DNA of 64,000 nucleotides from Acanthosepion pharaonis (taxonomy: Eukaryota > Mollusca > Cephalopoda > Sepiida > Sepiidae): assembly GCA_903632075.3 (NCBI GenBank), contig CAHIKZ030002030.1:282343-346342 (forward strand), read 5' to 3'. The position numbers were made by a program, and so were the translations under genes. Positions within the stretch are counted from its first letter, which is position 1. Every line of letters starts with the position of its first letter. The notes beneath the pieces are model-generated. The model was not told the DNA's origin. It searched no databases and worked only from the letters and a program-made list of their open reading frames with translations. Below, piece by piece: positions 54,758 to 64,000 of the stretch.

Positions 54758-54782
54758 GACATATATATATATATATATATAT
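54758..54782. repeat. (TA)n microsatellite next to EXOC4 exon d
   Basis: A TA run of about 12 units immediately upstream of the exon acceptor tract. Confidence 0.9.
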
Positions 54783-54784
54783 CT

Positions 54785-55056
54785 TACTTACTATAAAAAG
54801 CAGGTTGTTGTGTAAAATCTGTACATTTATATATTGTGATCAGATTTCCTACATTTTTAAACCAATTTAGGTAAAAACTTAACAGGACTACATAAAATTA
54901 TTTTTATGGTGGTTCTGATAGTGCTAAAAATTGAAAAAAACACAATTGTTTTTGCACAAAATCAATTTGAAAACACAATAAAACAGAAATTCTGTCGCCA
55001 GCATGAAAGGGGGATAACTCATATCGAGTTATACTTATTATAAAACCCAGGTTGTT

Positions 55057-55087
<31 letters not shown>

Positions 55088-55483
55088 GTGGATGTGTTCC
55101 TTTATATATGGGATCGGATTTCCTACATTTTTCAACCAATTTCAACAAAACTTCACTTTTTTTTGGCAGGTAGGGTTTATTGTCTTGCACACTTTTTTTC
55201 TTTATTTTTACATTCAGAATGAAAAAAAAATTCCATTTAGAAGACAATTGTTTATAATAAAATTCTATTCAACTGGTAGACTCATAACGATTGAAAACAA
55301 TGTTTTTTTTGAGTTTGACTAATTAAAAAAAGAAAAAAAAATAAAAAAAAAATAATTAAGACATGTGTGTCCGTCAACCTTAAACAATAATCTTTGTCAA
55401 TTTTATTTTTCAGTCTTTATGATGGTCGATACTTGATCTATCTCTTACTGTTACATCCCGAACAACGCCAGGCTCTATTATTA

Positions 55484-55518
<35 letters not shown>

Positions 55519-55795
55519 ATAATGGGTATTTAGGTAGCAATTTTTCATTGATACATTTTTTCATTAAATAATATAGACAAGTTTTGATGGTATTTTCACT
55601 TACCAATCTCATATACATGAGTTTGTATTTATTTTTATGAAATTTTCATGCAAAAAAACAGATTATCAATATTGTTCCGTCCATGTAGTGTTTGATATAT
55701 TGAAATGTAATTGTCATCTTTGATAATGGCTTGTGTAATCCAAAATATAAAAGAAATATGTTGTAGTGGTTCCAACGAGAGAAAAGTATGTATAT
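54785..55795. other. Intronic stretch with microsatellites; part of the missing-exon interval
   Basis: Contains (GT)n at 55059-55092 and (TA)n at 55486-55515. I looked on the minus strand for the missing EXOC4 exon and did not find it. Confidence 0.5.
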
Positions 55796-55799
55796 TAAA

Positions 55800-56366
55800 A
55801 AGAAGAGGGTGCCGCAAACGTTTTTGGTTGTAATGTGGATTTATTGAGAAAAAATATTATACTTTGTTTTTACATAATTTCACGACACGTGTTTCTGGTC
55901 TGGTCTCGCAACCGTCTTCAGGTGAAAGTGGAGATTTTTACATATTATTAAAAATAATTAATTTTTCTTCATGTTCAATGTGGAATATTCTCGATATGAG
56001 ACATTCTGTTTTGTGTGTTGGCAATCCGAATTTTCTTTCTAGAATTGTCAATGAAGAGTTCTGCGTGAAGGGTCATAAAACAATTAAGGTTTGTCCAGCG
56101 AGTAGTTATCGGCATTTAATCTTTTAATATTTTTTAGTGACCTCTATGTGCTCTTGGATCTGTTTCTATTTTTGGTGTGTTCCTGTCAGCATGCGTGTAT
56201 ATATATATGCGTATATTTCCTCCATACATATTGTCTTACTACGAGGAATTCGTAAACTTATTTGTACTTATACACGCATACACACACATACGCACATACA
56301 CACTATCCCACCACAAGTAATCAGTACACACACACATATACACACATATTTCCCAAGCTACATGGA

Positions 56367-56431
<65 letters not shown>

Positions 56432-56572
56432 CTTAAGTTGTCAACATCCGCATATACATACATAAATGTATGTATATGTACATACACATATATATATCTC
56501 CTCGTGTCTCAATGTATATGAGTGTGCGTCCATGTATGTGAGCGATTTGATCATTGTATTTTGGTCACCCTG

Positions 56573-56603
<31 letters not shown>

Positions 56604-58180
56604 GTGTGTGGGGGGTTACGATCTATTCAGTTCGGGTTTGAATTTGTCTATAAAGTTTTTTTTTTCCTGTATTTGTAGATACGAGTAATTGTCTGTTTGA
56701 TATATCGGCATGATATTAAACTTACCCTGGTTACATTTGAAAATGTGTTGTGATACAAAAAAGTTTTCTGTTGTCTGTCAATTTTATATTGCTTTTTGTA
56801 GGGAGACCCTGTTGTTCAGTTGTTGGCTGATGCCTATATATGACTTCTTACATTTTGTGCATTTAAGTGCATAAATTACATTTTTGGAGTTGCAGTTTAA
56901 GTTTTTGTTTATTGTGAATGTTTTTTTGGGGTTTTCAAAAGTGTAGGAGTTTCCTTCTATAATGATGTCACAAACCCCACATCTTTTTTTTTGTTGCATT
57001 TTGTGACTCCCTGTATTTTGTGTTGGCTAAATTTAGATGAGGTTAATATGTGTTTTAGGTTTCTAGATTGGCGTTTGCTCTTAATTATTTTGGTTTTTTT
57101 AGTATATTATTCAGTTTATTATTCTTGCTAAGTAAATCTAGATTTTTTGTGATTTCTGGGAATATTTCTGGATTGTTTTTGTTGTACGTTGAGACATATG
57201 CTAGAGTTTGTTCGACGTTACGTTTCTTTTTTATTTCTAAGTTGGTCTAGAGGAATTTCTTTCGCGAGTTCAATACCTTTGTTTATTAGTGTTTGGGGTA
57301 GCCTCGTTTCTTGAGAGTTTTATTAGTTCTTCTAAGCGGATTTTTCGGAGATGTTTATCAGTCACTATTGTACAAATTCTACAAAATCTAGGGAATATTT
57401 CACATGGATTTTAGGAAAAATTAATTTTTTGGGTGATGGCTCTTGAAATGAACGTATTGTTGGGTGTCTGTGGGTTTGTGGTAGATATCTGTGATTATGT
57501 GGTTGTTTTTATTTCTAATGAGTATATCCAAAAAATGGTAATTCGTTAAAATTATATTCTTGCGTGAATTTGATTTTTATTTGTAAGTTTTGAAGTAGTG
57601 TATGGAATTGGTTAATATCACCCCTTGATGATTTCCAAAAGATGAAGCAATCATCTAGATATTTTTCAAGATTTAGTGAATTGGGTTTTTATATTTGTCC
57701 CATATATTTGTTCTATCTTTTCATAGAGATTTTTCTTCTAGAAAAAGCTAATGTTAGGGTGGCATATGTTGGTGCCATTTTGTTCCCAAAAGCAGTACCT
57801 AGGGTTTGGATATAGTTTTTGTTTTCAAAATTAATATATTATTGTTTAGAATTATATATATATAAATAATGAACTTAAAAATAGATGAAAAACGATATAT
57901 TATAAAAAATTTTTCAATTCCAGAATGAGATAATTTTTAAATATAGTTCATGGGGTGGAAACTTTAGTGAATAGGCTACTGATGATCAAAAGTTGCCAAA
58001 TGCGTTCCCGTCTCGATTTTGATTTTGTATAAGTTTTGAAAATGCAGCTAGGAAATGGATATCGTCTCTGATGAAATTTTTTATTTGTTTAGTATATATG
58101 GTTGAAAATATTATATCTATTAGGTTAGAGAAATTTTTTAGGACAAACTGGTCCTGCTAATTTTGTTTGAATAAATTTGG
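55800..58180 (-). mobile_element. Penelope-like element with RT and GIY-YIG endonuclease
   Basis: On the minus strand: QTLGTAFGNKMAPTYATL near 57800-57755, EKYLDDCFIFWKSSRGDINQ (catalytic YLDD) near 57665-57610, then a linker. The GIY-YIG region at 57000-56784 contains KKRCGVCDIIIEG, NLNCNSKNVIYALKCTKCKK and SYIGISQQLNNRVSLQK. This order, RT then GIY-YIG, defines canonical Penelope-like elements. It is broken by many stops. The 3' terminal part at 55925-55800 contains CACCTGAAGACGGTTGCGAG and CAGAAACACGTGTCGTG. Confidence 0.85.
56371..56428. repeat. (CA)n microsatellite
   Basis: About 29 CA units inside the Penelope-like element's 3' part. Confidence 0.97.
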
Positions 58181-58181
58181 G

Positions 58182-58186
<5 letters not shown>

Positions 58187-58225
<39 letters not shown>
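58187..58225. repeat. (TA)n microsatellite
   Basis: About 19 TA units, followed within 60 bp by T and A runs that could pair (58265-58300). Confidence 0.95.
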
Positions 58226-58230
<5 letters not shown>

Positions 58231-60950
58231 TTTAGGTTTTCTACAAATAGTGTAGAAATTACTTGTTTTTTTTTTTTTTTTTTGAAAAAAAAAAAAAAAT
58301 TGTTAAAATTTTAAAAAAAAAGAGTTTTTAATATATATATATGAATTTATATATATATATAGGTAATAAATTTTCGAATGAAAAAGTATTTAAGACATTT
58401 AATTCAATTTATTTTAATTTATATTAAGGTTTTGATATCTTTTTTTTTGAAACATCAGAACTTTTAATTCGATTTGTTATCATATTTTTTTTAATTAAAT
58501 TGATTTTAAAATTTTTTTTGTATATTTTTTTATTTTTATAATAAAACCAAAATAATAAAGAATTTTGGATTATATATATAACGTGTTATTTTTTTTCGCG
58601 GGAGATTTTCGCACTCGAACTTAAAAAAGATTGATTTTATATACATACATATATATATATATATATATATTTAATTGGACACACAGATATAGAGCTTATA
58701 AATAAATATAGTATTGTTTTGGATTCTGTTTTGTTGATATTTTTTTATCTATATATTTACATATTTCATCCATATTTTTGAATATAAATTTACCAGAAGG
58801 TGGCATTTATCATTTGATTATAGTGAGATTACTTATTCATAATTTTCCCAAATATAATCAGCAGTTTTTTTTTATGATTGGTATTATTGGTATGAATATT
58901 TATTTTTTTTTATAACGTAATTTCTGTTATATATTTCTGAATTTTTAATATTTTAGATTAGGTTGGTAAGAAAATTCATTTTTTATAAGTTGAAATGGGC
59001 ATATATATAAATTTTATTTTTTATATGGGTTAATATATTTCATTTATGGCTTGTGCAACTCTGTTAGGTTTTTTTCAACCCGTAAATATTGAGTTTATTC
59101 AGTTTAAATGCAAATGGTCAATCGTTATCTTGTCTTGTTAATTCCATTTTTTTCATGTTATCTATCCATGTTTATTTATTTTTTCTATCATATTTTCTTA
59201 TCAGTTGGGAAATTCCTTTCATTTAGTGATCATTTTTTGCTTGCTTAAAAAATTTTATTTAATAACTCCAATGGTTAAATACCAAGGGATTAAGTAAATC
59301 TATCTTTGTAAGATATTTATACATTAACATCTAATTTTAAATTTGTGAGACGTGTTGATTTCATTTCTATTTATCAATGATAATTTAATTTCAATGAGAA
59401 ATTCAAAATTAATATGTTTGAAATATAAAATGAAATTCACTTTCCAAAATTATATAAATATATTTATTGTTATTTATCCGTTATTCCCGCATTATTTTTT
59501 TTTTTTTTCAAACATCAATTTATCTTCATTTAAAAATTATCTTGGCTACATAATTATAATTTTAATATTTTTTTTAATATTTAGATTTATTGTGTGTTTT
59601 AGTCAACTATGCAACAAACCTGATTCATTTGGCTCTTTAGATTTAAAAATTTATTTTTTAATTTGGAAAAAAGAGAACTTTTGGAATATAATATCACGTT
59701 AGGATAATTTTAATATTTCCAAAGGATAAAGGGGATAATTTAAAGAAAAATCTAAACTTTCAAGCCAGTAAATCAATCAACATGAATTTTCTTACATTGT
59801 ATTAAAAATATATAATATCCAATAAATATATTAAAATAGTTCAAACTGTCCATTAGAATATATGTTCAACAAAACTACAACTTAAAACAACATTCAATTA
59901 TATTTAGTTGCAAAGTTACACAAACATTTTTATTTAAGTTTGATAAACTTATCCGGCAACAATGCCTAAAAAAAGAATATTTTGAAACCATCATTATTTT
60001 AACTATTGATTATTTAAGTCCCAGGTAAAAAATATAAAAATAAAAACACTATGAAATGTATAAAAAAAAATATTTATACTTAAAATTTTCAAAGATAGAT
60101 ATGCGTCCTGATTAAAGTCGTTAAAAAAACATCAGCAAAATTATTTAAATTTTATTTTTTATTTAAAATAATAGGGAACCACCACAGGTATGCTGTTGTT
60201 GATTTTATCCATAAATATAGATAAGGGTGGCAACACCTGTTAGGAATATATCAAGCTTCGGGAATTTATCCATGAACCAGTAAATTTTGACATAAATCGA
60301 AAAAAATTATAAAAATATGATTTTTATACATAAAAATATTTAATTTATTTAAATATTAAAAAATAAAAATGTAATCAATTTTATTTCGAAAAACAAATCT
60401 TTACAAAAATACTTCATGATTTTTACAAAATAATATATTTAAAGAAATCCATATCCTATTCAAAGGAATGTATCATAATTGCACTTATTAAATAACTTTT
60501 TGAAATACTTTATGATCGAAAAAAATGAAAATTTCGATTTTAAAAAGCAAAATGTTTAGCATAATAATTGCAAAATGGTATTATTTTTTTTTTATTTGAA
60601 ATTTGTGTTTACGTTTTTTAAAGTTTAAAAAATATTTCTGTTTACCAAAAGCAGGACAAAAACCCCGGAATAAAGGGTTATGAATGACATATTTAATATT
60701 AATTTGGGAAAATAATGGAATATTTATAATAGGATAGATTTTTAACCAGATTTTTTTGGAAAGGTGGAATTTTGGGTTCAAGATAAGTTTTAATGAGGAG
60801 CTTTTTTTTTCCAGTAGCAGTTCTTGGGAAGAAATGTCTCAGTAAATATTTGTGGACTTACGGACATGATAGTATTTCTTTTAAAAGCCAAATTACCTTT
60901 TTTGAATGTGGATCCATTTGAACAAAGAATAACTTAGGAACTAGAAAAAA
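58225..60950. other. AT-rich intronic stretch; part of the missing-exon interval
   Basis: Very AT-rich with short TA runs (58640-58670). A 116-codon plus-strand frame at 59352-59702 is hydrophobic Phe/Ile-rich low-complexity sequence and is not supported as a gene. Confidence 0.5.
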
Positions 60951-60999
60951 CGGAACATAAAGGATTGAATGAATGAATGACTAAAGCAATAGAACAGTA

Positions 61000-61860
61000 A
61001 GAAAGTTTGTAGGAAGGAAATTCTCAGTTCTTTGTGAAAGTGGATGAAGGTTGAATAAGGATTGAAGGAAAGACAAAATAGAATGATGCAGAAAAGGAAT
61101 GAAGGAAGGAAGGAAGGAAAGATCAAGAAAGAATATAACAGAAAAATATGGTGGAAAAAATGAAACCATTATTTTGGTCTAATAGGATCAGATTCATGTA
61201 AAGATAAACAATTTTCCTTATAGAAAGGAACAGAATCAATCAATGAATTTTTCGGAAGGAAAAATGGATTGTTTTGTAAAAACATTTGAAAGAACGAAAG
61301 GAAAGAAAAAGAGGGAAGAAAGAAATTATAAAAGAGGCTCATTTGGAATGAAATTTACATCTTATCAAGAGAAAACAACAGAAAGAAAAGAAAAAGGAAA
61401 GAAAGAAAGAAAAAAGAAAAGAAGAAACGAAAGAAACTATAAAGGAAGGAAAATAAAAAATTAAATGAAAAATGAATTAAAAAGAAAAAAATGAAAGGAA
61501 GAGAAAAGAAAACAAAGAAAGAAAGAAAGAAAGAAATATAATTTAGGAAAGATTTAAAAAGGAAAAAGGAAAAAAAAACGGAAAATGGAAATAAAGAAAG
61601 AAAAGGAAAGGAAAAAAAAAAAAGAAAAAAAAAAAAAAGGAAGAAAAGAAAAGAAAAGGAGAAAAAAAAGAAACTACCAAAGAAAGAAAGAAAAAAAATT
61701 AAAATGAAGAAAAAAAATGTAAAGGAAAGAAGAAAGAAATAAAAAGAAGGAAGGAAAGAACATAAAAAAAAAAAAAAAAAAAAATTAAAAGAAAAAGAAA
61801 GAAAAGGAGGTATAAGTTAAAAATAAAAAAAACAAATTGATGAACACAAAATTTTTAAAA
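61000..61860. repeat. Purine-only-like tract (GAAAG/GGAA)n, about 800 bp
   Basis: The plus strand is almost entirely A and G, with irregular GAAA, GGAA and GAAGG units from about 61060 and strongest at 61290-61820. Confidence 0.9.
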
Positions 61861-62125
61861 AATTTTTAAAAATTAGTATATTCCTTGATATAAGAACCTT
61901 ACTCCACATAAAAACAAGGCTTATTCTGAAGAAAACCCTTGCCATCATCCTATCTAAGTCAAAAAAATGCTTTAATGGTCAAAATCATCCTTACCATAAT
62001 CATATCTGCACTATCATATTAACAAGAGTCATGTGCTAAAAAACAAAATAAGCCATGCTATCATTCTATTTGGTCACTCAGAGTAACAACAGTCTTATAC
62101 TTAATAAGTACACCTTGAAACAATC
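61860..62125. other. Intronic stretch just beyond the EXOC4 exon b donor, no gene seen
   Basis: Shows loose internal repetition (AACAAGGCTTATTCTGAAG, CCTTGCCATCATCC, CCTTACCATAATCATAT). No exon was recognised. Confidence 0.4.
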
Positions 62126-62131
62126 ACTTAC

Positions 62132-62270
62132 ATCTGATCCATCATGGAAACAATAGTTTTATGCTCAACACCTTCAATCCAAAGACGTCTCAGTTCATCA
62201 CGCTTACAATGTAAAAGCGTCTTGCAAGAACTCAGGTCTTCTTTGATCTTTCGAATTTTATCACGAGATT
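62132..62270 (-). CDS. EXOC4: EXOC4 exon b, 139 nt, most conserved block
   Basis: This exon encodes ESRDKIRKIKEDLSSCK, then TLLHCKRDELRRLWIEGVEH, then KTIVSMMDQ. The stretch LLHCKRDELR-LWIEG is nearly identical to vertebrate Sec8 and is the clearest proof of the gene's identity. The acceptor is CTTTTTCAG, the donor GTAAGT (62131-62126). The exon ends two bases into a codon (AT|), so the next exon should start with one base that completes Ile or Met. That next exon was not found (see findings). Similar Ser/Lys-rich helices in Sec8 form part of the N-terminal coiled coil used for exocyst assembly. Confidence 0.95.
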
Positions 62271-62344
62271 CTGAAAAAGAAAAAAGATCATTGCATAAAA
62301 CATTTGACTTTTGGTAACCTTTAACCCTTGTGTACACAAAAAAT

Positions 62345-62605
62345 AGTGTTAAAAGGACAGTTTTTCCCTTGACACTGCTATTATTTTAACTACCTTCACT
62401 CCTCGGCAATAATTAGAATTATAATAATAGTGTTTAATATTTTTGTTGTAAATTCTCAAGAACAAAAAAAAAAAATTAAATCCACTTTCATCATGTTTAG
62501 GTTTTATTAGAATTCTAATCATCACTTTTTAAATCAAACATTCCTAAGGAGTGAAGGTAGTTAAAATAATAGTGGTGTCAAAGGAAAAACCATCCATCAT
62601 CCACT
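62345..62605. repeat. Small inverted repeat around an A run
   Basis: GACACTGCTATTATTTTAAC plus TACCTTCACTCCTCGGCAAT (62371) reappears in reverse complement at 62548-62585 (GGAGTGAAGGTAGTTAAAAT). The arms also match 10335-10375. Confidence 0.7.
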
Positions 62606-62619
62606 GTTTTTCTAGGGCA

Positions 62620-63310
62620 TCACGGTTAAGGATTGCCTGACTTTTCTTTAATGTGCCTTTATAGTCTAACATTTTCTACCGACATGAAGTCAAGAAATTT
62701 TATTGAATCAATTAGTCTGCTGCTAAGAAAATTGGTTCTCTCTGTCAAGTCAGACAATTTTTCTTGTAAGAATTCATATTGCACATTTATAAATCTACCA
62801 TTTGTCCATGGATTGAATATTGCTGCCATATCTGGTCTGATGCTCCAGCTTTATTATATCTTGAAATTCTCAACAAAATCCAAAAGGCCTGTAATATGAT
62901 CTAGCATCTCAACTTCAGTTACTTTACCCACTGCCATAACATGGCTTCTCTCTGTCTTTTCTATAAATATTTTCATGGGCTCTCTTCCTTTGTACATCAT
63001 GAATTTTAATATACTACGAGACTGACAACTACGTCCCAATATTATAATGTTGAAATAGCTCGATATGACCTTGAGTTCTCTTCTAATAGGTTTTTTTTTT
63101 TTTTTTTTTTTTTCACATTTCTCACCTCTGGAACTCTTTTTCCGGTTTCTCGTTTCCTGTCACCTATAATTTTAAAAAAATCAATGCAACACCAATCACC
63201 ATCTTCTGTCTTTCTGAACCCTGTTCTTTTATTGTCCTTTCTATGCACTGAAATTTTTTCATTCTCTTCCACTCCCAGTAACCCCCTTGCATCTTAGCGA
63301 TATTATTGCC
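62620..63310 (+). mobile_element. Jockey-like LINE ORF2 C-terminus, decayed
   Basis: The plus strand gives TFSTDMKSRNFIESISLLLR, YKSTICPWIEYCCHIWSDAP, EILNKIQKACNMI, FYKYFHGLSSF and a final part running to GCCTTGCTTGGGGTGAATTG. It is the plus-strand counterpart of the copies at 120-720 and 19041-19925. Confidence 0.65.
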
Positions 63311-63329
63311 TTGCTTGGGGTGAATTGAT

Positions 63330-63352
63330 TATATATATATATATATATATAT
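63330..63352. repeat. (TA)n microsatellite
   Basis: About 11 TA units just after the LINE tail at 63310. Confidence 0.95.
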
Positions 63353-63354
63353 AC

Positions 63355-63900
63355 CGACACCTAGCCACTGCCACTTGATCCCCATTTCCCATTCAAGGGT
63401 CTGACTTTCTGGGATCACTAATTAGTTTTATTCAGTGTAAATGCTGAGACCAGCTGAAGCTGAAGTTAAAACAGGAAAACTGCTCTGAGGTAATCTCACC
63501 AGAAGGAGTAAAGAAAGACTAAGTTGCACCAATCTTTTAAATGAGATAGATATCTTGTATATACTGAAGATGTATAGGTGGTATCATAGTAATTGTATTT
63601 TTTTTTTAATAAATTAACAAATCATGAAAACAATTGTCTACTTTAAAATACCAAATTCCTACTTTTAGGTTGTTTGGGGGTGAATGCATTTTTTCAGGTA
63701 AATTTCCCAATTTTTTCAGAGTTTATTAAAACCACTCTATGTATTAATTTCATACTTTTTGACTCCTTAAATGATTTCCTGATCCCCCTTTTATTATGGC
63801 CCTCAATTTATTACCTACAGAAAAAAAAATCCACCACCTACCCAATTATTAAGACGTCTTAATAAGTAATCTTCAAAGCAAGCAAGAGATGGTCTTTTCA
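63355..63900. other. Intronic stretch beside EXOC4 exon a, no gene seen
   Basis: No recognised family or exon; the 63674-63862 frame is hydrophobic and unsupported. Confidence 0.4.
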
Positions 63901-63906
63901 ACTTAC

Positions 63907-63969
63907 CATTCACATTTTTGTTGATGGTACTAAAAGTTTGAAGAATTTTCATTAAATCTTGGTAGTGTT
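63907..63969 (-). CDS. EXOC4: EXOC4 exon a (first one in window), 63 nt
   Basis: The acceptor is a pyrimidine-rich TTTTTATTTTCAG and the donor is GTAAGT at 63906-63901. The exon starts in phase with two bases of a split codon and encodes HYQDLMKILQTFSTINKNVN followed by the first base of a Glu codon. It aligns with the vertebrate Sec8 segment HYTELTTAIRTYQSI, in the N-terminal coiled coil that packs against other exocyst subunits. The last base (G) joins the AA at the start of the next exon to make Glu, so both phases agree. The preceding exon, which carries the initiator Met, lies upstream outside the window. Confidence 0.9.
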
Positions 63970-64000
63970 CTGAAAATAAAAAGATATACAAGTCAAATTA

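Larger units (their letters stand above)
7769..63969 (-). other. EXOC4: EXOC4 (Sec8) gene, partial span of eight recognised coding exons
   Basis: This is the only host protein-coding gene I can support. Exons are read on the minus strand from 63969 down to 7769. Each has an AG acceptor and a GT donor, the split codons join without a frame break at every junction except the one with a missing exon, and the order matches animal EXOC4/Sec8. Sec8 is a subunit of the eight-protein exocyst complex, which tethers secretory vesicles to the plasma membrane before SNARE-mediated fusion. The exons encode the region from just after the extreme N-terminus (Sec8 N-terminal coiled-coil domain) to about residue 340 of roughly 970. 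The first coding exon and everything after the exon at 7769 lie outside the window. Introns range from 1.6 kb to about 21 kb and hold all other features listed here. Identification is from remembered family sequence; confidence is high because several exons share long blocks with vertebrate Sec8. Confidence 0.95.

Noticed and set aside
56137..56487. Thr-His or Cys-Val repeat proteins across a CA run
   Set aside because: Dinucleotide microsatellite translated in different frames.
59352..59702. Hydrophobic 116-codon ORF as a membrane protein
   Set aside because: Phe/Ile/Leu richness follows from the AT-rich composition; no conserved pattern.
60180..60260. Candidate for the missing EXOC4 exon
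   Set aside because: Minus-strand translation shows no similarity to the expected Sec8 segment and the splice phases do not fit.

Overview
The window is a piece of an animal nuclear genome: AT-rich, full of microsatellites and decayed transposable elements, with one spliced host gene and no prokaryotic-style genes. The host gene is EXOC4 (Sec8, an exocyst subunit) on the minus strand. Eight coding exons can be placed with canonical splice sites and phases that agree. They run from 63969 down to 7843 and cover roughly the N-terminal third of the protein. The introns are very large; the one between the last two exons is about 21 kb. The repeat mix (Penelope-like elements, tRNA-derived SINEs with LINE-type tails, mariner-like transposons, RTE and jockey-like LINEs) suggests an invertebrate with a bloated genome. 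A cephalopod mollusc is my best guess, but this is inference from repeat style and protein similarity. One conserved EXOC4 exon of about 80 nt, expected between 54740 and 62132, was not found.

Layout, low to high coordinates. 1-7.7 kb: decayed LINE, SINE and mariner-like pieces and Penelope-like termini. 7.77 kb: EXOC4 exon. 8.5-14.4 kb: a foldback element, SINE-derived tandem copies, a stack of RTE-type LINE 3' ends with a palindromic tail, and a jockey/I-type LINE fragment. 15.0-16.0 kb: a 30-bp AT-rich satellite. 17.8-21.2 kb: three more tandem repeat families and a jockey-like LINE tail. 21.8-24.5 kb: LINE fragments, one split by a SINE with a clean target duplication. 25.3-26.4 kb: two pogo/Tigger-like DNA transposon remnants. 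27-35 kb: Penelope-like ends, SINEs, RTE fragments and EXOC4 exons at 28.8 and 33.2 kb. 35.5-38.6 kb: a gag-like fragment, a 36-bp minisatellite, the EXOC4 exon at 37.1 kb and a second degenerate minisatellite. 39.6-47.2 kb: a 312-bp solo LTR split by a near full-length 7.2-kb LINE. 47.4 kb: EXOC4 exon. 48.05-52.7 kb: an RT element related to restriction-like-endonuclease LINEs, bounded by ~175-bp direct repeats and carrying a ~1.2-kb minisatellite. 54.7 kb: EXOC4 exon. 55.8-58.2 kb: a Penelope-like element with RT and GIY-YIG domains. 58.2-62 kb: AT-rich, then purine-rich low-complexity DNA. 62.1 and 63.9 kb: EXOC4 exons.

The strongest candidates for something unusual are: (i) the RT element at 48-52.7 kb, whose terminal direct repeats are not expected of its class; (ii) hammerhead-ribozyme-like cores at the Penelope-type termini; and (iii) the nested solo LTR/LINE, both with intact target-site duplications, placing a spliceable promoter module antisense inside EXOC4. 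No complete new gene system was identified.
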